DNA from: Orobanche coerulescens
Lineage: Eukaryota; Streptophyta; Magnoliopsida; Lamiales; Orobanchaceae
Direction of reading: 5' to 3'
Assembly: GCA_033398695.1 (NCBI GenBank)
Contig: CM065809.1
Span: forward strand, 170,676,501 to 170,740,500
Length of the DNA stretch: 64,000 bases
Shown: positions 49,579 through 60,180 of the stretch, piece after piece
Layout of the letters: every line of letters begins with the position of its first letter
How positions within the stretch are numbered: the stretch's first letter is position 1
The notes under the pieces: model-generated
The model's input: only the letters and a program-made list of their open reading frames with translations
What the model was told of the DNA's origin: nothing
Databases searched by the model: none
Program-made: the position numbers and the translations under genes

Positions 49579-52500
49579 TGTGATATCCGCAATTTTCGAT
49601 TTTCGATAAATTTCTTTTTCGGTCGGAGTCCGTTTTGACGACTCGCTCATGTCCGTTTCGTCATTCCGAGAATGATTAATTCTACACTTTTGACATCCGA
49701 GTTCGTTTGGTGTCGTTTCGTTGAGTTCAGGCTTTTAGCGACTTTTCGCGCTTGAGTTCGATTCTTGCGAATCTCGTCCAAAGCTATTGTTTGAGTTTCT
49801 GTAAGTCCGTTTAACTTTGTTAGACTTGTTGTGAACTTGATTTGGTTTTCGATCACGTATCGTGATTTAGGGCGTTTTGGGCCATTTTGTAATTTCTTGA
49901 AAGTTACGGGTATCCGTATCTGTAATTGTTGTCTCGACCGTTTCTTGGTCGCGTATGACTAATTATGGTATTACGTTTTCATTTCGAGTCGTTTATGTCG
50001 TCCGTGAACTTTTCGTCGTGTTCGTTAAAAGATATTTCGTAAATCGAGTCGTCGGGCCACGGCAGTTGCGGATCGCCGGACGGTGGCGGGGATCGCCGGA
50101 CGATTGCAGGCACCGGCCGACGGTGCGCAGAACCGCGTAGCGCACACTCTGGCCGGAAAGGCTGCCTTCTACCGGCAGTGTAGCGCACGCTTCTGCCGGC
50201 CCCTAACGCCTTATCGGGCACAGGCGGTGGGGTTTCGAGGTTACGGACTCGGTCGGGATCGGCGGAGTAGCGCACGCTACGCCGAGCGTAGCGCGCGCTA
50301 GTCGGCAGCGTAGCGCCGCGGCTGTCGTCCGGCTAGCGTCGTTACTGGCCGGGCGATTCGATCCGATGGCTCTGGGCCAGTCGGCTGCAGCGCGAGCTTC
50401 GGCCGTAGCGCACGCTAGCGGGAGTCGGGTCGACAGGTTTGGTCGGCAGGGTTGGTAGGTGATGCCGGGTCGTGTGGGCCCTGGCCGAGGGTACTCGGCC
50501 GATACCGGCCGATAGCGCACGCTAGTCCGGGAAGGCTAGCGCACGCTAGTCTGGCCCAGTATAAATGTGGCTGAGCAGTCACATTTCACTTCATTTTTCA
50601 TTTCCTTCCTTCTCCTTCCGCGGATGTCGATTCATGGGTGACGAAGCCATGTTGTTTAACAACAAATCCATGAAGTCCTTGAGTTCATAACATCAATAGA
50701 TCGTCCGTTATCAACCTTTGATCCAGCGAATCAAGGTAATCTTCCTTAGAACCCTAATTTCGTGAATTTGGGGATTTTTGCATTTTTGTCCGATTCGTTC
50801 CGTGTTGTTGATTAATTCATGATGGGTATGATTAATCTTGATAGTATTCTTGTGTTTAACATCATTTAATCCATTGTTCTTCGTCGAATCGAAGTATAAT
50901 TCTTGATTTCCTTCGAGTTGACTTTTTGGGGATTTGTTCTCGATCTCGTTTTTCATCTGTTTTTGATGGATCGATTGTGGTTAAATGATGTTGTTAAACA
51001 CATTCTATGGATTGTATATCCATATTTCAACTTGGAATTCCGTTTTGGGTTTGTGGAACGAATCATGTTCTTGGCCGCTTTGGGGAAATCCGTGAACTTT
51101 CGTCATTCGTTCTTTGAATTCAACGGCTTTGAGTCGTGTTATGGAATTCATTTCATTGTTATTATTTGTCCTTCGTAGTTTATGAACGTGAGTTGGCGTT
51201 CGGTGGAGTCGGCGGGTTCGTAGTCGGTTCGGGCCAACCTACTTCGGTCGATTCTCCGCATTGTTCTTATTCGAGGCAAGTACCTTGCCCATACTTTTCT
51301 TATTTTATGGATATGATGATCGGTGATCGTCTTGGTGTGTTTGTTTGGTTGTTTGAAATGAAGTTTCAAAAGATTTCGGTTTGGCCTCGTTAAAGGCTCT
51401 CTTTCAAAACGCGTGTGTGTTTTGTGAACGTTGTGTTTTGGGAATTGATTATGATTTGATTATTTTGAACGTTGAAGTCTTTGATGATGATACTCATGTG
51501 TTTAAAGTTATGGAATCATGTATTCCGTATTTAATCTTGTTGTGGTGTTTTGAAGAGTTTGATAATGGTGTCGAGTTAATGGCCATCTCTAGTGAGTATT
51601 CTTAATGAACTTACATTCTTAGCATATTAGTATTGCATGAGTAACGTGTGTGTGTGTATGCTCACTACGGGTTAGATCCGACGGGGTCTCGGTAGGGGTC
51701 CACGGAGGTGTGGATCGACGAGCTTTGCTTTTAACCACTACGGGTTAGATTCGACGGGGTCTCGGTAGGGGTCCACGGAGGTGTGGATCGACGGTTAATT
51801 GTGGTGAATTTTACAAATGTGATTTGATATTGGCATTTCCGGAAATGAGTGCTTTTGAACGGTTTTCATGATTGCATGCATTGACTAAGTGTGTAAGAGG
51901 TAAGTTGTTCGTTTGGCCTACTTGGCTAGGATGGGTATAGAGTATTTTGTTGTTTGTGTTAAATCCTTTATTTGTGGATTTTGATGTTGGAAGACGAACC
52001 TTGTGGTCGTTCTTGTTTACTGTGAGTTGATGAGATTTGGGGCTAAAATCCCAATGGTTTTATAAAAGTCGTTTTACGGATTTGGGGCTAAAATCCCAAC
52101 GGTTTGGTAAATATCATTTTTCGGAAAGTAAACCTTTGGGGCGGTGACCCCTTTTTGTCTTTTGGATTTTGAAAAGTAGGATTTGATAATCCTAAATTGT
52201 CTTCTATTAAAACTCTCGATGGCATTCTAAACCGTTTTATAAATTACTTCTATTGATTTATGATATTTCGATTTTGAAATGTTTTCTCAAACCGTTGCCT
52301 CGGGAAGTACTTTTCGTTTCGTTTGGATCTTTGAGGATCGTCGGTTATTGTTATTCGTGGAATGTGAATTGTATGGCTCGTATTTGCACTTTGTTCTTGC
52401 ACTAGCAAAACAGTGGAGTTTTGCTAACCCCCGAGTATTCGGGGGGTGGATGTCTGTTTTTGCATTCAGGTTTTGGAGCATAACACAGGGTCGGCACGAA

Positions 52501-52791
52501 GGATGATGAAAGATGATCGATACTAATCACATGAGGAACCGTACATCGTGTGTTGGTTCAGTTGTACTTTATTTTCCGCTGCTATATTGTTCCCGTTGTA
52601 CGGGTGTGGTTGTATTTTGTCCCCTGCGTGGGCATGAGTTGTATGTATTTGTGGAAAGACCAAATCGGTCTACTGAGTCATTTTAGCCTTGAAGGCATTG
52701 TCGAGATGTTAAATGTTATTACCAGCCTGGTAGGTCCTCGAGGAGAGGGTCTACGGCGTGTAATATCCCTGAGTGGATTGGGGGTGTTACA
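49579..52791 (+). repeat. Tek-3 3' LTR
   Basis: 3213 bp. From about 50560 on it is almost identical to the 5' LTR, whereas 49579-50530 differ by many 1-3 base losses and odd substitutions. Tandem pair at 51665-51796, double hairpin at 52402-52448, TATAAAT at 50560-50566. Confidence 0.92.
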
Positions 52792-53547
52792 ATATGAGGA
52801 TGTCCAGGTACATCCCTCGAGCGCTCAAGGAGCTGAATACAGTCCATGTGCGTCCTGACTGTTCAAATTCAGTCAGAAAACGATAGTAACCTCACAGGTG
52901 TGATGAGGAGAAGTAAATGGTTGCCTTTTGAATTATGTAACTCCTGCCTTTTGAATTCTTTAACTCCTAACTTTTGAATTTTGTAACTCTTGTGATCAAT
53001 ACAACATGAATGCCTGCATTATGGCAGCTATTAGTGGCTATGTTTAAATCCCTGCAGGTGTGAGATGGACTATAAATAGGCATGCATCTCATTTGCATCA
53101 GATATGCAAAAAACTGAAATACACAAGTCATACACCTTTCTGCATACATAGTTTCATAGTCAGCTTCATCCTCACCTCGTTCAAGTTCGTCGGAGCTCGT
53201 AGTTTTGTGGTGCTACTACCTACGAGACGTGAAGTCCTTTACCTTTGGGGATGAGCCGCCAACCGTGAGCACTACCAGGACATTTTTTGTCTTGCTGGCA
53301 GAAGATCATTTCAGGCGACTTCTACACTTAAGTTTGTTACTATCATTTTTCATAATTTGGTTTAGTTTTTTGTTATTTCTAATATTGTTACTTTTTGTCC
53401 AGATTTTATTTGTTCGCTTTTCTATTGTAATTTGCACGAACGAGTACCCAGTTGTTAACAATTGCAAGATGAAAAAATGTGCAATTTACTTGTTCGTGTT
53501 GCGAAGAAGGAGATCGAAATTTGGACTATAATTCCTTGATTGTGAAG
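52792..53547 (+). repeat. Copia-1 LTR, second part, and leader
   Basis: It begins with the second ATATG. Three units of about 24 bp with CTTTTGAATT and GTAACTC or TTAACTC lie at 52922-52992, and TATAAATAG at 53071-53079 marks a promoter. The LTR end is not resolved; TTAACA at 53455-53460 is a weak candidate. The 53205-53531 frame is LTR/leader sequence. Confidence 0.5.
53071..53079 (+). promoter_or_regulatory. TATA box of Copia-1
   Basis: GGACTATAAATAGGCATGC, about 480 bp before the gag ATG. Unlike the gypsy LTRs here, the upstream region has short direct repeats (52922-52992) rather than palindromes. Confidence 0.65.
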
Positions 53548-54262
53548 ATGTCTGCAACCAAGTGTACTGCCTCTGCTGCTGCTACCGATGTTGTTGATAC
53601 TACAACCATCGGATCCCTCAACGCAATTTCTGTTGTTCCTAATGTTCACCTATTTGGGCAAACAAGACCTCCTGCAGCTGTATTAATGGAAAACAATCTG
53701 TTTGGTTTGGGCAAACGAACGAGATATAGTCCGTGATGGCTCGTAATGATACTTTGATTATGATGCATAATGCTCTGAATCATCCGATCTTTCCAGGAGT
53801 GGACTTTAGAGTGTGATCCAGCAAGATGATTGTTTACATGACATATTTGGGACTCGCCAACTACCTCAGTGATGATGAGGTGTCTCCGCCTAGTGAAGGC
53901 GAGACGGATGATCATGTGCTTATTCGATACGACACCTGGAGTGAAGGTGATTTGAGATGCAAAATCATCTTGTTGAACTGTTTGGCGGATTGGATTTATT
54001 CGACATACTTAGGTATTGAGACCTCCAAGTTGATTTGGGAGTCGTTGAACCGAGATTATCGGGTTCATGAGACAATCACGAAGAAATTCACTGTAGTCAA
54101 GCTTCTTAATTTTGAAATGGTTGACACTCTCTCCGTCATGGAACAAGTGGAAGAATTTGAACACTTGGTCCATGATGTTCATGCCAAGGGAATAGTGTTA
54201 CCTGATGAATTTAGCGTTGCGACGTTGATCAATAAGTTGCCACCTAGCTGGGAGGTGATAAG
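53548..54262 (+). pseudogene. Copia-1 gag, frameshifted and truncated by Athila-2
   Basis: ATG at 53548 starts MSATKCTASAAATDVV; this frame ends at 53736. The gag continues in another frame from about 53826: KMIVYMTYLGLANYLSDDE, then DLRCKIILLNCLADWIY, WESLNRDYRV, KFTVVKLLNFEMVDTLSVME and LINKLPPSWEVI. The W-D-x-C-x-I-L and LPPSW motifs are those of plant copia Gag (UBN2-type domain). Reading stops at 54262, where Athila-2 is inserted in the codons after LPPSW. The zinc knuckle and pol are not in the window. Confidence 0.8.
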
Positions 54263-55895
54263 TGTCAGTTTTATACACTTATCCATGATTAGTATTGATA
54301 TATTTCACCCATAATTATGAGCTAGTCTACTCGTTTTTGCTTTAAATTAATTAGTTTTTAATCATTTTATTTTTATAGGATGAAAATGTAAAGTTATCCG
54401 TAAACGGATTGAATTACTGATTAACTCAAGAAATAACATGTTTATAAAATATTCTCTTTATTGAGTTTTTATGTATTCATGTTTTAGAGCTTTACGAGAC
54501 AAGTTCGGTGGTGTTTTCGGATTCAAAATCAGAGCTGCATATCAAAAGTTATCATCCGGAGAAGATTTGGGGCAAAAACGCAAGAGTCTAAAAAATTTTG
54601 GGCTGAAAATGAAGCCTGAAACTGCATACAGGCGTACAAATAAAGTTACGGCCGTAACTCACACAGCAACTAATGTGCAAAAAGCCGAAGCCATGTTACA
54701 GCCGTAACATCCAAAGCTTACGGCCATAAGTCCTCATAGTTACGACCGTAACTCCTCAATGTTATGGCCGTAACTCTTGATTGATGTATGATCATTTTTA
54801 AATCTTTTATACTTTTGGTCTATTATTGAGGGGATGGCTGACTTGATCCGATCTAATGTAATAATGCTGGAGTTTTGGAGCTATTAGATGACTTTAGGTG
54901 TATAAATAGACCCCTTAGATCCATCATTTATCATCCTTCATCTTATATTTTCTCACTTTGTAATACTTTTTCTTTGTGTGAAGAACACACTTGTGTTCTT
55001 GAGTGGTTTATGTAAGAGTGATTTAGTTTATGTTTTTGAGGGAGTTTATTGCTTCTTTCTCCTTTATCTACCAAGGGAGTCATGATCAATTCTTTCCCTA
55101 ATTCAACTAATCATGATTACTCAAGCTTGTAATATGTTGAATAAAGCCTTCATGGGCTAAGTTACCTTAAGTTGGGATTATAAACAAGGTTTGTCATGTT
55201 ATTTAAGTTTGCATAAAGATCTATTATGGATTACTTATTATTGTGTGTGATTTTCATTGTTTTACAAATCTTTATTTATATGGCCAATAAATGATGATAT
55301 TTATGGTCTTCATATATTTCGAAAGAAAATATGTTAATTAGATCAAATGATCTTCACTCTAAGTTGTTCTAGGGGATAGAAATATACCTCTAGACCTTAG
55401 ATGGTTCTTTGAATTATTTTCATAAAACCTAATGCTATGTATTGAAGCCAATCAACATAGAAATATAGTGGATTGATTCAATATATAAGAGGCGTTTTGA
55501 CATTCGAAAGAGGAACCGTCTTTTTAAGGAAAATCGAATCTACACAACATAATTAGTAAATACATCTTATGATATCCTATACATCTTTTATAACTAATGA
55601 TGAACTAAGTTTGTAGTCCCAACTATTTCATTTCACATTTTATAATTCTATTATTAAGTGAACTCTTTTACTTCTTTAAATTTTAGAACTATTATTGCAT
55701 TTCATTGCAATTTTAAAATCAAACTTTTAAATTGTGTGTTTCGCTCATCTATATCTCTGTAACAAAAAGATAAATAGTGTATAATTTAATATATAACCTA
55801 ACTTCCTCGTGGGATCGATAAATCGGACTCAAAAAGTCTACTTAGTACTTCATATGATATCGTGCACTTGCGATAGTTACACAAAAGACGTGTCA
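54263..55895 (+). repeat. Athila-2 5' LTR
   Basis: 1633 bp, TGTCAGTTTTATACAC to AAGACGTGTCA. It has a palindrome cluster and TATA box (54645-54908), a long AT-rich R/U5 and the conserved end with CGATAAATCGGACTC and GTGCACTTGCGATAG near the primer site. No gene. Confidence 0.8.
54645..54908 (+). promoter_or_regulatory. Athila-2 U3 palindromes and TATA box
   Basis: Five copies of GTTACGGCCGTAAC or close variants start near 54645, 54695, 54717, 54739 and 54760; the last four are about 22 bp apart, roughly two helical turns. The first is a perfect 14-bp palindrome. TATAAATA follows at 54901-54908. Confidence 0.7.
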
Positions 55896-55900
55896 AGTTT

Positions 55901-55918
55901 TGGCACTGTTGCCGGGGA
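55901..55918 (+). other. Athila-2 primer binding site
   Basis: TGGCACTGTTGCCGGGGA, one base different from the usual Athila site TGGCGCCGTTGCCGGGGA at two positions at most, five bases after the LTR. Confidence 0.8.
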
Positions 55919-56000
55919 AGTAAAAGTGTTATTTTGAAATATTACATTATTAACTATTGTTATAAATACAACTTTTTCTTTGTTGTAGATTCTCTTGTCT

Positions 56001-57213
56001 ATGCGAAGCCACATTCAGAAGAAGGCGAAGAGAACAAAAAAAACAAGCATTATTTCTTCACCATCACGAACCAAACCCGCGTCTCCTCCAAGGAAATGAT
56101 AACGAAAGAATTCCTCCGGTAGGGGGAATACCCAATGCTCAAAAAATCAACATCAACAATATCCTATTGTGCCGGAAATAGATGAAGACAACATGCTCTT
56201 TCGGGAATTCATGAACCCCCCATCTTTGAGCGTGCAAGCAAGTGTGATCTATCCACCATTTGGAGTGGACAATTTTCAAATTCACCCGGATGTCATCAAT
56301 CTCTTCTCCAACAACAACTCATTCTATGGAAGAACCGACGAGAATCCACATCTCCATATTAACATTTTTGTGGATATTTGTGGAAATTTCAAATATGCAC
56401 ATGTAAACGACGAGTCGATCAAAATAAGACTTTTGTGCACACTTTGGAAGACAGAGCAATAGAGTGGCTAGATACTTTGCCACCACGAAGCATAACAAAT
56501 TGGCCCGAATTTGTTCAGAAATTCACCACTAAATATTTTCCACCAATTAAAGTGGCGAAACTCAAATACGAAATCTCTACATTTCGTCAACAAGATTCAG
56601 AGTCATTTCATGAAGCATGGGAGAGATACAAAGATATGCTACGAAAATGTCCTAACCATGGTTTCAATTTGGGAGCACAAGTCAATTACTTCTATTCTGG
56701 ACTCTTTCCTACATGCCGATCTAATGTCGATTCATCATCAAATGGCTCACTTGGCAACAAAACTATGAGAGAGACTTATAATCTTTTTGAAGTTATAAGT
56801 GAAAAAAGTGCAAGATGGCCAAACAGAAATATCCAAAAGAAGCCAAATGGTGTTTTTGAAGTAGATTCTTATTCACTTATGTTGGCAAAAATTAAAGCTT
56901 TATCAAAGAAAGTCGAGGACATGTCTTTTCAGCTCCTCAATCTGTGAAGACGGTGTAAACTCCACAAGTTTCAGCTCTTCATTTGAAATTTGTGGAGCAA
57001 CTCACAACAGTACTATGTGTCCCTTAGTGCAACATGAGCAGTCATTCCCACCACCAGAACAAGTGGCCTATGCTCAGAATTTCCAAAGGCAAGCATACAA
57101 TCCTTACGGGCCAACATACAATCCAGGGTACAAAAATCATCCAAATTTTTCTTATGCAAACAACAACAATGTGTTGAATCCAACACATCAAGAAAAGAAG
57201 CCCGGGTGGGAAG
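56001..57213 (+). pseudogene. Athila-2 gag, several frameshifts, truncated by Tek-5
   Basis: ATG at 56001 gives a basic start (MRSHIQKKAKRTKK) that ends at 56098. The next frame (56169-56462) has VDNFQIHPDVINLF and ENPHLHINIFVDICGNF, the Athila ELK..I..L / DP..H motif in altered form. From 56450 a third frame carries EWLDTLPPRSITNWPEF, FTTKYFPP and ESFHEAWERYKDML. After a break near 56947 the end has a knuckle-like ICGATHNSTMC and YNPGYKNHPNFSY. The gene is cut at 57213 by Tek-5, a few codons after QEKKPG. Non-functional. Confidence 0.82.
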
Positions 57214-57360
57214 TGTAATGCCCGAGATTTTTGATATGTATTTGAACCTTGTGATATTGTATTTGTTGCTTTTTGATCTGAGTATTATTCTCCGTATTTC
57301 ATGATCCGGTGTTGTTGAGCGTATGATTTCATGAATGTGTTTAAAATTGTGATTTTTGCA

Positions 57361-57808
57361 CTTGTAGCACACGCTATCGACTAGGCATAGCGTACGCTAA
57401 TATGAGTTTCGTAACGCACGCTATGTATGAACCTTAGTGCGCGCTATACGTAGTCAACTTGATTAAGACAGGGTGGTAGGTGAGATCAGCCGCGGATCTT
57501 GGTCGGGACATGTCGGGATGAACCTGGACGGCTTTTGGAAAAAGCCGAGTCAACGCTGTTAGCGCACGCTACTGGTATGAGGATAGCGCACGCTAAATGT
57601 TGAGTACAGTGAGGTCAGTAAGCTTCGTATGGCCGTTAGCGCACGCTATATAAGTGGTAACGTATGCTAATTACTGAACTTAGCGCACGTAAAGGAGATG
57701 TTAGCACACGCTAAGTTGAGATAAGGCAGAAACAGTAGACTGCAGGCCCGTTAGCGCACACTATGGATATGGACTAGCGCGCGCTAATAACCATTTTCTA
57801 TATATAGG
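57361..57808 (+). promoter_or_regulatory. Tek-5 U3 palindromes and TATA box
   Basis: At least ten sites of the type TTAGCGCACGCTA, TAGCGCGCGCTAA or CGTAACGCACGCTA occur between 57368 and 57788. CTATATATAGG follows at 57798-57808. Confidence 0.68.
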
Positions 57809-58934
57809 ACTGCACCCTTTTTCATTTTTTTTCTTCAGATTTCATCACTTCCCAAACTCGATTTCTCAACTTAGAGAGTTACTTCCTCCATCCTAAACCT
57901 CTCATATCATCATCCTAGCTCGAGTTTGAAGATTGTAGATCATTGGAGATTGGTGTTCAAGCTCTCGGTGTTGGATTTCTTCAAGTTCCTCCTTGTTCTT
58001 CACTACTTTGAGGTAGGTGATTCTTCACCAACTAGAGTAGTATTCTTAAGGATGTTTGGAACATGTTTTGAGATTATCTAGTCAGTTAAATTCATACGTA
58101 GTCGAACATCATGTTGTTAGAAGGATATTTTCGATGTTTCGGTACTTCTTCATCGTATAAACCATTGAACCTTTTAGTGTTTGAACTCCTAGCACATTCA
58201 TGAAGCTACAAAACTGATTATGTCCAGTTTATGGAGATTATCAAGTTCTTATGTATTTCATAATGGAATTACACGTATTAGGGCATTGAATGGATTGAAC
58301 TTAGGATATTCTTGAAGATGAAGATGATATATCAAGTGAATTTAGTAATCAAGTTCTTGCGGTGTTCTACAGAGTAATTTCGATATATTGTTGGTTCGGA
58401 TAAGTGAAGAACTTGATTAGAATCATTGTAAGAAGAACTATCCGGTGATGTATTGAAGAATCCGACCGTAGGATACATTGATCTTAGGTAGGATACTACG
58501 TGTTTTGTCGGGTTAGTATCCTAATGTTGATTCAAATCCAAATTGATATAGGGCAGCATAGTAAGCTCATATGTTTGAATATATCAAGCTCTTTTTGATG
58601 TTCTTGATGATTAAACCGATTATCCGGAACCGTTAGTTATACTGGTATTATTATTCGTTGAAGGTTCGAGTTTTGGTGGATTGATTGAGTGAGAGTTCTT
58701 CGGGCTGGTTGAAGATTTCTTCTTCGTAGTAACAAACCTTACCGCCATTCTAAGGCAAGTATCGTAATTTTGTTAATATTGGTATTTTGAGCATGCATGT
58801 GGTTTATTCATGTTGTTGAACATGGGATTTATTTCGTTGAATTGTCATGATATTCGTTATCAAGTGTTTGTATGTTCATGTTGATGGACATAGCGATTTT
58901 GCTTACATGTATGCATGAGTTGTGTATGTTGTAC

Positions 58935-59095
58935 GATCTATGCTGAGGGCGCTGGATCGGATGTCCACCTCGTGTTGGTCCGACGGGATCATCTTGGGAT
59001 CTATGATGAGGGCGCTGGATCATTGGACGGGTTTTCCCACCTCGTGTTGGTCCGACGAGATCATCTTGGGATCTATGCTGAGGGCGCTGGATCAT
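58935..59095 (+). repeat. Tek-5 LTR tandem units
   Basis: Three starts of GATCTATG(C/A)TGAGGGCGCTGGAT at 58935, 58998 and 59070. The spacing is 63 and 72 bp; the first unit lacks a short CATTGGACGGGTTT-type stretch. Confidence 0.85.
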
Positions 59096-59225
59096 TGGAA
59101 TACCCATACTGTGTTAATGGAATCTTGTGGATTCGCATTGTTGGATTCCGGTAGCGGAAGTCCGTGTTGTGTATTTTGTTATGCATTGTTGTTGCATATT
59201 CGATTTGTTTAATATGATACTTGTA

Positions 59226-59257
59226 CTAGCATCGTTTTGCTAACCCCTTCGGGGGTG
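59226..59257 (+). other. Double hairpin in the Tek-5 5' LTR
   Basis: TAGCA-TCGTTT-TGCTA and CCCC-TTCG-GGGG. Pairing is kept although the sequence differs from the Tek-1/2/3 version; the second hairpin has a UUCG loop when transcribed. Confidence 0.7.
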
Positions 59258-59568
59258 GACATTTGTTTTGATGTTCAGGTAGCCGAGGAGCAGGAAAGCA
59301 GCCACAGTACCGATATGATGACGAAGGGGCTCAGTTTGTGATTTGTTGTCTTGGTTCATTTTCAGTACTCGAGTACGCGCGTCTTATTAAAATTTCGAGA
59401 TGGTTGTAATAATGACTTATTTGATCTGTTTGAAACTGGTTTTGTATTTGGAACTTTCATAGTACTGTTGTATTATATTTACATTTCTTTTAATTAGCCT
59501 TGTAAATCCTTACTTAAAGGGTTTACGGCGCTGTAATTATTCCGAATATCTCGGGGTGTTACAGAATA

Positions 59569-59580
59569 TGGTATCGGAGC
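59569..59580 (+). other. Tek-5 primer binding site
   Basis: TGGTATCGGAGC, five bases after the LTR. One base different from the perfect tRNA-iMet complement. Confidence 0.87.
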
Positions 59581-60180
59581 TAAGATTCATGGATATCTTG
59601 GCAGCCGGGTTTTAGTTGGGTCTGTTTACGTTATTTGATTTACGGGTCGTTCGTAACATCACTGTTCAGCCAGCGTCGTCATGTGGACCGTGGTTATAAG
59701 GCTCTGTTCTTTTGGACTGAATGAATTCAATCAATCGAATCAATCAAGTGAATCAATCGAATGGATTCGAATCAATCGAATCAATCGACTCGAATCGAAT
59801 CGAATCAAATATATATTAAGGGTAAATAATAATAATAATGGTAAATAATAATAATAATAGTAATTAACAACAACAACGATAATAGTAATATTATTAGTAA
59901 TAATAACAATAATAATAATTAAGATTAATAATAATAATAATAATAAGAAGAATAACTGAGTTAACCGAATCAACTTAATGGACTGACTGAATCGAATCAA
60001 TCGAATGGACTCGAATCAATCGAATCGAATCAAAATCAAAATAAGTCCAAAAGAATAGGGCCTAAGTCTCATAATCTCTTATACTACCGTTTTACTTAAT
60101 TTCTGTTTTGTGAATATTGACGGGCTTTATTTTTTTTTTTGAAAATTTTGCCCTAGATATTGAGTAATTGTGTTTACAGT
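59581..60180 (+). repeat. Tek-5 leader with microsatellites
   Basis: An (AAT)n-type stretch (59820-59952) is flanked on both sides by pentamer-like AATCAATCG/GAATC repeats. GAATCAATCGAATGGA recurs about 240 bp apart (about 59751 and 59994). The minus-strand frame 60000-59740 is a product of this repeat. A T-run and GTTTACAG just before the gag ATG resemble a splice acceptor. Confidence 0.7.

Larger units (their letters stand above)
44048..52791 (+). mobile_element. Tek-3, complete non-autonomous chromovirus-like element
   Basis: 8.7 kb, flanked by ATATG (44043-44047, 52792-52796). LTRs of 3208 bp (44048-47255) and 3213 bp (49579-52791) surround a 2.3-kb interior with a primer site and purine tract but no gag or pol. 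LTR ends TGTGATATCC..GTGTTACA. It is the best preserved member of the non-autonomous family and was not itself interrupted. Confidence 0.93.
43598..54262 (+). mobile_element. Copia-1, Ty1/copia element interrupted by Tek-3 and Athila-2
   Basis: The start TGTTGGAATTG is typical of plant copia LTRs. The LTR is split at 44047 by Tek-3 and resumes at 52792/52797 (duplication ATATG). A copia-type gag follows and is itself cut at 54262 by Athila-2 (preceding bases ATAAG). The remainder (protease, integrase, reverse transcriptase) must lie beyond the window. No primer site of the usual TGGTATCAGAGC type was found, so the LTR end is uncertain. Confidence 0.65.
57214..59563 (+). repeat. Tek-5 5' LTR
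   Basis: 2350 bp, TGTAATGCCCGAG to CTCGGGGTGTTACA; the ends can pair (CCCGAG/CTCGGG). Layout: palindromes and TATA (57361-57808), donor-like TTGAG|GTAGGT at 58013, tandem units (58935-59095), double hairpin (59226-59257), acceptor-like GATGTTCAG|G at 59278. Frames at 58829-59212 lie in the tandem units and are not genes. Confidence 0.9.

Noticed and set aside
53205..53531. 108-codon hydrophobic frame
   Set aside because: T-rich copia LTR/leader sequence upstream of the gag ATG; no conserved motif.
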